From the NCBI RefSeq assembly GCF_001700435.1, contig NZ_LYPC01000027.1, positions 434,380-498,379 of the forward strand: 64,000 nt of DNA, written 5' to 3'. A model generated the notes under the pieces. It did not search any database. It was not told the origin of the DNA and worked only from the letters and a program-made list of their open reading frames with translations. Both the position numbers and the translations under genes were made by a program. Position 1 is the stretch's first letter, and each line of letters starts with the position of its first letter. Source of the stretch: Paenibacillus pectinilyticus (GTDB lineage: Bacteria; Bacillota; Bacilli; Paenibacillales; NBRC-103111). This document shows, piece after piece, positions 41,013 to 50,800 of the stretch.

Positions 41013-42110
41013 ATGCTTTATAAGAAGTTAGCCAAGCCGATTTTGTTCCGGATGGATCCCGAGAAAGCGCATCATTTGACGATCGACGGGCTCAGTGTCG
41101 TAGGGAATTTACCAGGTGGAAAGCAATTGCTTAAATCCATGTATGGAGTGCCGGATTCACCGCAATTATCTCAGGAATTATGGGGATTACACTTTGGTAA
41201 TCCAGTAGGTCTGGCTGCAGGCCTTGATAAGAACGCTAAGGCAGTTAAAGGGTTTACACAAATTGGGTTTGGTTTCATGGAAGTTGGTACGATTACACCA
41301 AAGCCGCAGCCGGGAAATGAGTTGCCACGTTTGTTCCGTCTTCCAGAAGACAAGGCGCTAATTAACCGCATGGGCTTTAATAATGTAGGTACGGCTGAGA
41401 TGGCACACAATCTAGCCAAGACAGGGAAAAGTTCAATTCCGGTTGCGGTAAACATCGGTAAAAACAAAACTACGCCAAACGAGCAGGCCGAAGAAGATTA
41501 TCGGGCTTGTATTGAGGCGTTATATACATATGGTGACTTCTTTGTTGTGAACATAAGCTCACCAAACACGCCTGATTTGCGTAATTTACAGCATGGCGAT
41601 GATTTGAAGCGACTGTTAGCAACGGTACGAGATGAGATGCAGGCGCAACATAAGAAGCATGGCAATGCCGCGAAGCCTGTGCTTGTTAAAATCGCCCCAG
41701 ATCTGACAGATGAGGAGCTTGTTCTCACCGTACAGATCATTATGGATAGCGGAATATCTGGTATTATCGCAACGAATACAACGCTGAGCAGAACGGGGTT
41801 GCGTCACGCGAACCGAGAGCAAGCTGGAGGTCTAAGCGGGATTCCACTAACGCAGAAGTCAACGGAAGTGATTAGACGCGTCTATCAATTGACGGAGGGC
41901 AAGCTTCCGATTATTGGTGCCGGGGGGATTTTTACCGCGGAGGATGCCTATGAGAAAATTCGTGCAGGTGCAAGTTTGGTTGAAGTTTACACAGCATTAA
42001 TTTATGAAGGTCCAGGTCTGCTAGGCCGCATTAATAAAGGGTTACAGGCGTTGTTAGCGCGTGACGGCTTCACACATATTTCCCAGGCAATTGGCGTAGA
42101 TTCGCATTAA
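41013..42110 (+). CDS. pyrD: Dihydroorotate dehydrogenase (quinone), class 2
   Basis: A 365-residue membrane-associated, FMN-dependent enzyme that oxidises dihydroorotate to orotate with quinone as acceptor (pyrimidine synthesis). The N-terminal extension (MLYKKLAKPILFRMDPEKAH) is the class 2 membrane-contact region. The catalytic Ser lies in NISSPNTPDLR, and FMN-binding segments GLAAGLDKNAKAV, TNTTLSR and IIGAGGIF are present. Most Bacilli with a full pyr operon use class 1B enzymes, so this lone class 2 gene next to relQ is a slight oddity. GAACGGAG precedes the ATG. Confidence 0.95.
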   Translation: MLYKKLAKPILFRMDPEKAHHLTIDGLSVVGNLPGGKQLLKSMYGVPDSPQLSQELWGLHFGNPVGLAAGLDKNAKAVKGFTQIGFGFMEVGTITPKPQPGNELPRLFRLPEDKALINRMGFNNVGTAEMAHNLAKTGKSSIPVAVNIGKNKTTPNEQAEEDYRACIEALYTYGDFFVVNISSPNTPDLRNLQHGDDLKRLLATVRDEMQAQHKKHGNAAKPVLVKIAPDLTDEELVLTVQIIMDSGISGIIATNTTLSRTGLRHANREQAGGLSGIPLTQKSTEVIRRVYQLTEGKLPIIGAGGIFTAEDAYEKIRAGASLVEVYTALIYEGPGLLGRINKGLQALLARDGFTHISQAIGVDSH

Positions 42111-42136
42111 CTTCATTCAGAATGGAGGATACATGG

Positions 42137-42934
42137 ATGGATGGACGAGACTGGAAGAAATTTCTGTTGCCGTATGAGCAAGCGGTAGAAGAGTTGAAAG
42201 TAAAGTTCAAAACATTACGTGGAGAGCTCAAAAGTCGAGAAGAATATGCACCGATTGAGTTTGTAACGGGACGTGTTAAGAAAATTTCAAGCGTTTTGGA
42301 GAAAGCGAAGCGTTTGAATGTTCCGATGGATGAACTAGAGTCTGGTATTGAGGATATTGCAGGTATTCGAATCATGTGCCAATTCGTAGAAGACACAGAG
42401 AGTCTTGCGGAACTCATCCGCAGCAGACAAGATATGAGTGTTGTCTATGAGAAAGACTATATTACGAATAAAAAGCCAAGCGGGTATCGAAGCTTTCATA
42501 TTATTATCGAATATCCTGTCCAAACGGCGCTAGGCATGAAGAAAATTTTAGCAGAAGTGCAAATTCGGACGTTAGCGATGAATTTCTGGGCGACGATTGA
42601 GCATTCCTTGAATTATAAATATAAAGAACAATTACCAGCAGATGTTCGCGCACGATTAAGTAAAGCAGCAGAGGCGGCTTATCAATTAGATCAGGAAATG
42701 TCGAGTATCCGTGGCGAGATTGTAGCCTCTCAACGAATGTTCGAAGACAACTCAAATCTTATCAATCGTGTTCTGAATAACATCCAGGAGTTATATTTCT
42801 ATCATCGTGTTCGAGAAGCGGTCCAGTTTCAGTTGAGATTCAATGAGATCTGGGAAACGGAAGAAGGGCTAAGCGATCTATCTGCGGATATTGAAGCTGC
42901 CATTTCAAGAGCCAAAAAAGGAGATAACAACTAA
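42137..42934 (+). CDS. relQ: Small alarmone synthetase RelQ
   Basis: A 265-residue single-domain (p)ppGpp synthetase, lacking the hydrolase and C-terminal domains of Rel. It contains GIEDIAGIRIMCQF, KPSGYRSFHIII, EVQIRTLAMNFWATIEHSLNYK and the RelQ-type helical tail. These enzymes make (p)ppGpp under envelope or growth stress and are allosterically controlled. ATG 42137 has GGAGG 8 bases upstream; the ATG at 42122 overlaps this ribosome site. It lies 26 bases after pyrD and 3 bases before the DUF309 gene, so all three are probably cotranscribed. Confidence 0.93.
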   Translation: MDGRDWKKFLLPYEQAVEELKVKFKTLRGELKSREEYAPIEFVTGRVKKISSVLEKAKRLNVPMDELESGIEDIAGIRIMCQFVEDTESLAELIRSRQDMSVVYEKDYITNKKPSGYRSFHIIIEYPVQTALGMKKILAEVQIRTLAMNFWATIEHSLNYKYKEQLPADVRARLSKAAEAAYQLDQEMSSIRGEIVASQRMFEDNSNLINRVLNNIQELYFYHRVREAVQFQLRFNEIWETEEGLSDLSADIEAAISRAKKGDNN

Positions 42935-42937
42935 TTC

Positions 42938-43357
42938 ATGCACGGATATGACCGGTTGTATGTCGCTTTTTTGTACTATTTTAACGATCAACGGGATTAT
43001 TTCGAGTGTCATGAAGTGATGGAGGAGCTTTGGCTGGAGGAAGGCCGGAATCCGTTATATCAAGGTCTGCTGCAAATTGCAGTAGGCCTTTATCATCATG
43101 GGAACGGAAATCCAAGCGGTTCTATTAAATTGTTTACCGCGGGGCTCGAGAAACTAGCGCCTTATCCTGAGCGTATTCTAGGTATTAACTTAGGCCGTTT
43201 AGTGAAGGACAGCGAGGTTTATGTAGGAAAACTACTGAATTTAGCAGAGGCCCCGTTTCTACCCTATGATTTGGACATCGAAATTGTAGAGCAGGAGCTG
43301 ATGGATCTGCTGGATGAGTTAAGATTGGATCCACCGCAGGTTGAAGAACATTCATAG
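42938..43357 (+). CDS. DUF309 domain protein
   Basis: A 139-residue soluble helical protein of the DUF309 family, with the signature YFECHEVMEELWLEEG and LLQIAVGLYHHGNGN. The conserved His, Glu and Trp form a possible metal site, but no activity is known. It starts 3 bases past relQ and uses an AAAGGAG ribosome site inside the relQ end, implying translational linkage. It is the last gene of the pyrD-relQ unit. Confidence 0.9.
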   Translation: MHGYDRLYVAFLYYFNDQRDYFECHEVMEELWLEEGRNPLYQGLLQIAVGLYHHGNGNPSGSIKLFTAGLEKLAPYPERILGINLGRLVKDSEVYVGKLLNLAEAPFLPYDLDIEIVEQELMDLLDELRLDPPQVEEHS

Positions 43358-43367
43358 TTTTAGTGCG

Positions 43368-43404
43368 AAAAGGACTTCTCACCGTATGGTGAAGAAGTCC
43401 TTTT
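43368..43404. terminator. Bidirectional terminator between the DUF309 gene and the thioredoxin-like gene
   Basis: AAAAGGACTTCT pairs perfectly with AGAAGTCCTTTT (43393-43404). It lies between convergent genes. Confidence 0.92.
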
Positions 43405-43423
43405 GTTAAGTTAATTAACCATA

Positions 43424-43933
43424 TTAACCTTTATATTTTTGGAAGAAAGCTTTAAACATATCTGGCGTATTGCCGCCCGTTGCGCCTGTTTCAGGAACGC
43501 CGCCTACAATGCGATCAACTTCTACACCATTTTTATAGTAAACAATGGTTGGGGTGGAGTCGATCTTGTATGTATTCCAACCATCTTTGAATTCTTCCAA
43601 GTTAAATTGCTTTACATCGATACCTAGGTCTTTTTCCAAAGGAACGAGAACAGGTGTCGTTAATTTACAGTGTGGGCAAGTAGATGCATAGAAATACTGG
43701 AAGAATGTTTCCTTGTTTTTCAATCTTTGATCCAAATCTTTCGGTAAAATTAAGTTCTGGTAGTTTGGATCTGACAGTTGTTTCACAGTCTCTGGATTTA
43801 ACTTGGATGCAGCAACACCGTAAGGATTACCTTCATTCGCTTTGTCCGAAGATTTGGTAGATTGCTGATTAACGAAATATAAACCACCGAATAAAATAGC
43901 AACAATGCCTAAATAAATAAGCAACTTCTTCAT
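43424..43933 (-). CDS. Membrane-anchored thioredoxin-like protein (CPHC)
   Basis: A 169-residue protein with an N-terminal membrane anchor (LLIYLGIVAILFGGLYFV) and an extracytoplasmic thioredoxin fold. The active site is YASTCPHCKLTTP near residue 86; the CPHC form is typical of oxidising (DsbA-like) thiol proteins. STPTIVYYKNGVEVDRIVGG holds the cis-Pro. About 40 polar residues link anchor and domain. It probably helps form disulfides in exported proteins. Monocistronic. Confidence 0.88.
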   Translation of the reverse strand: MKKLLIYLGIVAILFGGLYFVNQQSTKSSDKANEGNPYGVAASKLNPETVKQLSDPNYQNLILPKDLDQRLKNKETFFQYFYASTCPHCKLTTPVLVPLEKDLGIDVKQFNLEEFKDGWNTYKIDSTPTIVYYKNGVEVDRIVGGVPETGATGGNTPDMFKAFFQKYKG

Positions 43934-44108
43934 GAATGCACCTCTTTAGTCTATTTACTATCTATTATTTTCTATAAAAAGTATAGCATATCCTGTTGAA
44001 ATTCGGAAAAATATTGGCTGTTTCGTGACAAGTCAGCTATAATACCGTTACATTGATCTACAGATGAGCATGAAAACTTGGAAATTATAAAGAAAGCGAA
44101 GATGTCGA

Positions 44109-45638
44109 ATGACGAAGCAATTACCTCCTCTTTTTAGGGAGAAAATGATTGATTTATTAGGTGAAGATGAATTTGAACAATTTCTAGCTTCGTATGATGA
44201 GCCGCGATCATTTGGTTTAAGGGTGAATACGGGAAAGGTTGAACGCGATGATTTTGTGGCGAAAAGTCCCTTTCATTTGACGGCTGTTCCTTGGGCTTCG
44301 GAGGGTTTTTATTATGAAGAAGGAGAACGTCCGGGAAAGCATCCTTATTATCATGCGGGGCTTTATTATATCCAAGAGCCGAGCGCGATGGCACCTGTTG
44401 AGCTGCTTGCGGTAAAGCCGGGGGAGCGGGTACTTGATTTATGTGCGGCACCAGGCGGGAAATCGACGCAGATTGCAGCGAAGCTTCAAGGTGAAGGCGT
44501 GCTCGTTGTGAATGATATCCATTCAGATCGTGTGAAAGCTTTGGTTAAAAATCTGGAGCTGCTTGGCGTACGAAATGCCGTCGTTTTGAATGACAAACCG
44601 GAGAAGATGTTAAACGTTTTCGAAGGTTATTTTGATAAAATATTAATTGATGCACCTTGCTCAGGTGAAGGCATGTTCCGCAAGGAAGAAGAAATGATGG
44701 GGCAATGGGAGCGGCACACGGTTCAAGAATTCGCTGCGATGCAGCGGGAATTGCTAGGACAAGCTGCGCTGATGCTCGCGCCAGGTGGCAGGATTGTTTA
44801 CTCGACGTGTACGTTCTCTCCGGAGGAGAATGAGGCGCAGATTGCCGAGTTTTTGGACAAGCACCCTGCATTCGATGTGATCCCTGTGGATGGATTTAGC
44901 AGTGGACGGCCAGATTGGTTGCGTGAGCCATGGTGTGAGGCAGATGCTTACTCAGAGCGCGCAAAGGCCGCAGTGGCGGGTACGGCCCGATTGTGGCCGC
45001 ATCGGTTGCGGGGCGAGGGGCATTTTGTGGCGGTTTTGGGGTTGGAAGCAAGGAGTTTGGGTGCAGGTGGAAAGGCAAGTGCAAAGTCAAGTGCGGGGGC
45101 TGACGACTTTGTGTCGGCAGCTGGGAAGCGTAGCGGCCGTCATGCGCTACGCGGGAAGGGCCGTGCTGAGGCGCCGCCTAGCACGGGGGTGAGCTTGGAG
45201 CCGCTGGAGGCGTTCTCCGGTGAGCTGCTGCGCAGCGAGCCTTTCGCCCAGAGGCGGCTTGTCTGTTACGGCGAGCACGCGTATGCGTCGCCGGCGGGCT
45301 TGCCCGAGCTGCACGGACTGAAAGTCGTGCGGCCGGGCTGGTACATCGGCGCGCTGCACCGCGGCCGATTTGAACCGTCCCATGCGCTAGCCATGGGACT
45401 GCGTTTGCGCGAGGCCAAGCGAGCACTGAGCTTGGCTTCGAGCGACGAGCGAGCCCTTCGGTACCTGAAGGGCGAGACGCTCGAAGTCGCGGAGAGCGAG
45501 ATCCTCCGCGATCCGCAAGAGACCAAGGCAGCCAAAGGCTACTGCCTGGTCTGCATTGACGACCATCCCGTCGGCTGGGGCAAGTGGCTGGACGGGATGC
45601 TGAAAAACGAATACCCGCCCGGCTGGAGGTGGACCTAA
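44109..45638 (+). CDS. rsmF: rRNA m5C methyltransferase, RsmF/NSUN type
   Basis: A 509-residue S-adenosylmethionine-dependent RNA cytosine-5 methyltransferase. It contains the SAM-binding motif LDLCAAPGGKSTQ near residue 112, motif IV DAPCSGEGMFRK near residue 181 with one catalytic Cys, and motif VI VYSTCTFSPEENE near residue 230 with the other. After a low-complexity linker at about 315-360, the C-terminal part matches the RsmF PUA-like region (LKVVRPGWYIGALHRGRFEPSHALA). The 3' third (about 44990-45640) is much more GC-rich than the 5' part. The last bases provide the ribosome site of the next gene. Confidence 0.92.
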   Translation: MTKQLPPLFREKMIDLLGEDEFEQFLASYDEPRSFGLRVNTGKVERDDFVAKSPFHLTAVPWASEGFYYEEGERPGKHPYYHAGLYYIQEPSAMAPVELLAVKPGERVLDLCAAPGGKSTQIAAKLQGEGVLVVNDIHSDRVKALVKNLELLGVRNAVVLNDKPEKMLNVFEGYFDKILIDAPCSGEGMFRKEEEMMGQWERHTVQEFAAMQRELLGQAALMLAPGGRIVYSTCTFSPEENEAQIAEFLDKHPAFDVIPVDGFSSGRPDWLREPWCEADAYSERAKAAVAGTARLWPHRLRGEGHFVAVLGLEARSLGAGGKASAKSSAGADDFVSAAGKRSGRHALRGKGRAEAPPSTGVSLEPLEAFSGELLRSEPFAQRRLVCYGEHAYASPAGLPELHGLKVVRPGWYIGALHRGRFEPSHALAMGLRLREAKRALSLASSDERALRYLKGETLEVAESEILRDPQETKAAKGYCLVCIDDHPVGWGKWLDGMLKNEYPPGWRWT

Positions 45639-45643
45639 CGGTC

Positions 45644-46396
45644 ATGAAACAAACACAACGATTAGATAAAATACTCGCCCATGTTGGCGTAGGCTCACGT
45701 TCGGAGCTGAAACGTCTCGCCAAAGAAGGCGCTATTTATGTTAATGGTGTGAAAATCAAAGACAGCGGAATGCAAGTCAATCCGGATAAAGATATCATCG
45801 CCGTGAATGGGGAAACAGTCACTTATCGTGAATTTATTTATCTCATGATGAACAAACCCCAGGGGGTTGTCTCCGCGACCGAAGATAATCGGGATCAGAC
45901 GGTTGTAGATCTTTTGGACGAGGCATATGCACCGTTCGAGGTATTCCCTGTAGGACGATTAGATAAGGATACAGAAGGCTTTCTTTTGCTTACGAATGAC
46001 GGAAAGCTTGCCCACAATCTGCTCTCGCCGCGCAAACACGTACCCAAAACCTATTTTGCGAAAGTAGAGTGGGCAGTAACCGAAGAGGATCGCGAAGCTT
46101 TTGCTCAAGGTGTTACCTTGGACGATGGTTACGAGACGCTGCCGGGGATTCTAACTATTTTAACATCAGGAAATGAATCCGAAGGTGTCCCTTCAGAGAT
46201 TGAATTAACCATCATGGAGGGGAAATTTCACCAAGTGAAACGAATGTTTCAAGCCGTAGGGAAGCAGGTAGTCTTTTTGAAAAGACTCTCCATGGGTCCC
46301 TTAGCATTAGATCCTGCATTAGCCTTGGGGCAAGTGAGAGAGTTAAGTGAGGAAGAACTCCACGCTCTACGTCATGCACACGAGGCGCAAAAATAA
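45644..46396 (+). CDS. RsuA/RluB/E/F-family rRNA pseudouridine synthase
   Basis: A 250-residue pseudouridine synthase. An N-terminal S4 RNA-binding domain (QRLDKILAHVGVGSRSELKRL) is followed by the catalytic domain, with the key Asp in GRLDKDTEGFLLLTNDG near residue 105. LMMNKPQGVVSATED and KFHQVKRMF are also typical. ATG 45644 is used; GGAGGTGG lies about 11 bases upstream inside the rsmF end. The frame is open for 20 codons more, overlapping rsmF, but without a start signal. It forms a two-gene rRNA modification unit with rsmF. The exact target uridine is unknown. Confidence 0.92.
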   Translation: MKQTQRLDKILAHVGVGSRSELKRLAKEGAIYVNGVKIKDSGMQVNPDKDIIAVNGETVTYREFIYLMMNKPQGVVSATEDNRDQTVVDLLDEAYAPFEVFPVGRLDKDTEGFLLLTNDGKLAHNLLSPRKHVPKTYFAKVEWAVTEEDREAFAQGVTLDDGYETLPGILTILTSGNESEGVPSEIELTIMEGKFHQVKRMFQAVGKQVVFLKRLSMGPLALDPALALGQVRELSEEELHALRHAHEAQK

Positions 46397-46457
46397 CAAT
46401 ATACAAAAATACTAGAATATGGTATTTTATTCTCAGTAGAAGAATTTTGTGCGGAGG

Positions 46458-46505
46458 AACCGCCCAGATATCGCTTTTTGATGGCGATAATTGGGTGGTT
46501 TTTTG
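46458..46505 (+). terminator. Terminator of the rsmF-pseudouridine synthase unit
   Basis: AACCGCCCA (46458-46466) pairs with TGGGTGGTT (46492-46500), with inner TATCGC/GCGATA pairing and a T run. Confidence 0.9.
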
Positions 46506-46628
46506 CTGTTATTGGGGAAAATAGGTAGACATTTACAGTTGCGAAATGAGATACTACCAATAATTGGTTAACTTTAAGGGATGAAGCTATTTTTAACTAG
46601 AAATTAAATAGAGAAGGGTCGAAAGCAT

Positions 46629-47840
46629 ATGAAAAAAAAGATATTTGCACTGGTAAGTTCATTAACATTTGTAACATTAACTGGTTGTAATGCTACTGAA
46701 ACGTTTGCCACGAGTAGTCCAAGTAGTGTTCAATCCATTCAATTTAAGGATATTACAGACCACTGGGCCAAAAGTTCCGTCGAAACCGCGATCAAAAAAG
46801 GCTATATCGATGGGTATGAAGACCATACGTTTAAACCTGATAGTAACGTGAGCCGAGCGGAGTTTATCAAAATGGCAGTAACTGCCCTAAACTTGCCTGT
46901 TCAAGGAGACACGACGGGTTCGACGTGGTATGTGCCTTTTGCCACTGCGGCAGCAACGCTTGGGATATATAAAGGCTCGGATTTTAGCTTGGATGATATG
47001 AATCAGCCGATGACGCGATTGGAGATGGCCAGAGTAGCGCTGCGCTCAGCGAATAAAGATTACCAAGATTCTAAGGCAATTACGAACGATCCATCGATTA
47101 TGTACAACGCGGCTAAATTAGGGTTGATTCAAGGTCTTTCTGGTGGGCAGCTTGGAGAGGATGAAGCAACTACAAGGGCGCAATCCGTAACGATAATAGA
47201 GCGGATTTTGAGTGTTAAAAGTGGGGGGAAGCTTGAGGTTGATCAAGCTGCTGTTAATAACGCGGAATTAGTGTTAAAGCATACAAATATTTTCAGCAAA
47301 ATGCCAGAGTTCTTTGGTGGTGTTCAATATGGTGGTGCTAACTGGGATACTAGTAAATTGACAGTTGAAACTCCGGATGGTCTTTGGAAAGGTAGTATTG
47401 ATCAAATCATTGCTATTGATTTAGAGGATCCAAGTGACCCGAATTTGTACATGTTAGGTGATTTTAATAAATTACATTGGTTTGACTTAATGGCATATGA
47501 AAGCTCTCCGCTCATTAAAGATGGTTTTATGAAAAGTTATGTTCTTTATTTTAAAGGTCATGTAGATTATAACAGAGATGAGAGCATCTACAGCACACAA
47601 GCTAAAATGCCACGCTATTCCTTAACAGGTTTTGAAGGAACCTCGCAGGATTTAGTTGCACACTATTTAAATCAAGCTGCAACAATATATACAGAGAAAG
47701 TGGGCGATGTACCAGCATTTATTATACCTAAGAATGCAAAACTAGGTGTTGCTCTTTCTTTGTCTCTCAGCTCTCCAGCTCGCCCACCATACGATAGCAA
47801 CCCACAAACTGTGGTTCGAGTTCAAACTAAACTTAAATAG
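46629..47840 (+). CDS. Lipoprotein with S-layer homology domains
   Basis: A 403-residue exported lipoprotein. The lipobox TLTGC puts the lipidated Cys near residue 19. Residues 38-195 hold about three S-layer homology units (FKDITDHWAKSSVETAIKKG, YIDGYEDHTFKPDSNVSRAEF, and two degenerate copies), which bind pyruvylated wall polymer. The remaining 200 residues are a beta-rich domain I do not recognise. Having both a lipid anchor and wall-binding repeats is redundant and worth noting. It directly precedes the giant secreted protein gene (35 bases) and is probably cotranscribed with it. Confidence 0.82.
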   Translation: MKKKIFALVSSLTFVTLTGCNATETFATSSPSSVQSIQFKDITDHWAKSSVETAIKKGYIDGYEDHTFKPDSNVSRAEFIKMAVTALNLPVQGDTTGSTWYVPFATAAATLGIYKGSDFSLDDMNQPMTRLEMARVALRSANKDYQDSKAITNDPSIMYNAAKLGLIQGLSGGQLGEDEATTRAQSVTIIERILSVKSGGKLEVDQAAVNNAELVLKHTNIFSKMPEFFGGVQYGGANWDTSKLTVETPDGLWKGSIDQIIAIDLEDPSDPNLYMLGDFNKLHWFDLMAYESSPLIKDGFMKSYVLYFKGHVDYNRDESIYSTQAKMPRYSLTGFEGTSQDLVAHYLNQAATIYTEKVGDVPAFIIPKNAKLGVALSLSLSSPARPPYDSNPQTVVRVQTKLK

Positions 47841-47875
47841 GGACCAGAGGGTAGATAACATTAAGGAGGTACTGT

Positions 47876-50800
47876 ATGTGGTACGCTAGAAGAAGAATAG
47901 GCTTGTTGGTAATAGCCTTATTAACAATTCAAATTTTTCCGATTCAATATATTGGTTTTAGCTGGTTATCTGCCAATGCAGCTGCAGATGCAGATGCTTT
48001 AATAGATCTAACATATCCCAACTCTATACCAGGGTTTCAATCAGTCTATAAAAAGGATTCGAGTGCAACAACTGACATTGTAACCATTCCCGCTGTCAGC
48101 GGTAAGACTATCCTAGATGTAGGTGTATTCCGTGATGGAATTCGAGTTGATAGTATACCAGCAGCAGTTGGTCAAAGTAGTTGGACTGGCCAATTAAGCT
48201 ATTGGGGTTCAGTTAGGGCAGTGGAGTCTAGGGATAACTACTCTGCAAAAGGATATTATGCATGGTACAGGTACATACCAGGCGGATCACAAGGAGTCAA
48301 TTGGTATGCAGATTTACCTAATGTTGGAACCATTAATTGCGGTGGTTCACTTACAGAATCTATTAATGGCTATAACATGCCGAAATATCCTGGTTGTTCC
48401 GGAGATATTAACTTGGAATTGTCTGCGAACCGAGCGGAGAACTACACTGCCGTGGACTCCCCTTCAATTGTATTGTCCTCAAGCGTTGTAGCCGAAGTCG
48501 GCGCCCTAGCTACTGCTACAGTTGATAATGGGGACACCATCAGCGGACCACCCGGGCTTGATCTCGACGGACAATCTGACGGAACCACCACGCCAGTGAG
48601 CGTTAATATTAATACAGCAGATAGTTTTACAGTCAAGTACACACAAAGATTTGATCATATCAGCATTTACAACAAGGAGCTTAATTCACCTCCAAATGGA
48701 GCAAAGGTAATGGTTTATTTTGCGGCTTTTAAGGTGACAATTACTTCTAAAACATTCATGTACCCAGATCATATCGTAGTCACCTACTCTGGAGGAACAC
48801 AATCTCCAACACCAAGCCCAACACCACCGCCAATCAGCATCACCGGCGACTTTCAACTAGCCCCATCAACAATAAACTACAGGGATACTTTCAAACTTCA
48901 CCCCCTCCCATTTACAATACCCTCAAGTTGCTCTTACACAGACCATTATTACAAAATTGAACGTGGCGGCAACTACGTGTATACACCCAAAGTTTATAGC
49001 AAGACGCAAGACACTGTTTTTATCTATAGCTCATACCCTTCAATCATTGCAGTAGGTTCTCATAATATTTCATTGATGATTGAAGCATCATGCGGCTCAT
49101 CTGGATTTATTGCTACCAAAACACTCACCGTTAATGGGCCTTCAGCAAATGGACCTCCAGATTTCAAAGTTGCCTGGGTAAACCCATCCAACCGTAAACT
49201 CCCTCTATCTACCGCCGTCGTAGGCACGACACTCGACTTAATTTATATTGAAGACCCAACGGTTCCAACTCCAAGCGATCCAGACGGAGACATCATCTTT
49301 TGGGATAATTTCAACTTCAACACTGCAGATACATGGACTAAAACCGTTCCAAGTAAAAGCGGGGTTGGTCAATACACGAACGGGTATCACAATGTTTTGA
49401 TGGACACCGTTGGTTTTCATTACGTCTCCGCGTCATTCCACGATCAATGGGGCTTATCAACAACCAGACAAGCCATGATTGAGGTAGTACCCCCAAATCC
49501 AGTGCCTGTTTGTAAAGCTCCTAGTGAGATAAAAGAAAATAGAACAGTCACATCAGGAGCCATCAATAGCTTAGCTAGTTATAGTCCACTTGGACGTACC
49601 ATCGATCATACTAAAGATGTATGGACGAACTTAAAGACAAGCTATGTCAATGGCAGCAGTTCGGATATTGTCATAACGGTCACACTTCAAAGTGTCACTG
49701 ATTCAGCAGGTTTAACCTCGCTTTCAGGAAGTGATTGTCAAATCACTATACACCCTGATCTACCACCAGTTGGTAAACTGGGAGTCCCCTCATTTAGCCT
49801 TCGAAACACGTCTACGCACATCCAAAACCAATCTTACTCAACAGATGGTGATTCTCTTGTTTCTGCCTTTTATACCTACAAATACGATGTAAATAACGAT
49901 GGTTTTCAAAATGATGCATGGCAAACAGTAAGCGGCGGAAATGTGGCTGGGATTGATTTTACACCTAGCGCGGTTGGAAAATATTTGTTCAATGTAAAAG
50001 TGTGTGAGGACTTTGGACGTTGCGGAGACAACAGCTCTCAGGCCGCTTCTGAAATTATGCTAGATGTCGTAAACAAGGATGGACCTGTGGTAAGTTTTGA
50101 AATTGCAGGCGAAAATACGCAACCTACGGTAGTTCCAGCCACCAAATATAACGCAGGAGATATACTGAAGAATTGGATTCTTTTTCAAACGAACACAAGC
50201 ATTGCAATTGGTAAAGGGGTGGGCTGGTCAGCCGGAAGCTCCAATCAATTAATTGCTGGTTTAGGGCGAAATGAGCGAAGTCCTGACTACTACAACTTCA
50301 ACTATGAACAAAGCAATAGTACTCAGTATCGACAGTTTATTACGCCAGCTCAAGATTTTGGTTTAGGTGCGAATGGACAATCACCATACCGGTCTTTTGC
50401 TAATTTAAGCGGAATTAACACACAACCTATTCTAGTTCCAAGTGTAAGTGATAGCAGTGTATGGCAGCCTGTAAGTTGGGGGAAAGGTCCACCTGTATTT
50501 CAAACGACAGAAGATCATATTTACTTTGGAGCAGGTGCTCCCTACATGTTATCGGATTACTATGGGGATTACCGTGTTGCAAGTATGGGCGGTTATTCGT
50601 TCTATAGTCTTAACAAACAAAAGCTAGGCAGATATTCGGGTACGGCTGTGTGTAATGGATGTTATTTTGCAACGTGGGAACATAAATACCTTGATGGTTC
50701 TCCATATGACTATATACTTACACCTGCCAATTTGTTATCTGGTAACGCGGGTCCTGTGGCCACTTATAAGAATACGACCTTTTATGATGTTCAAGCTGCA

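Noticed and set aside
45178-45723. Minus-strand frame of 181 codons across the rsmF end
   Set aside because: Long only because the region is GC-rich and stop-poor; Arg/Ser/Pro-rich and without a start signal.
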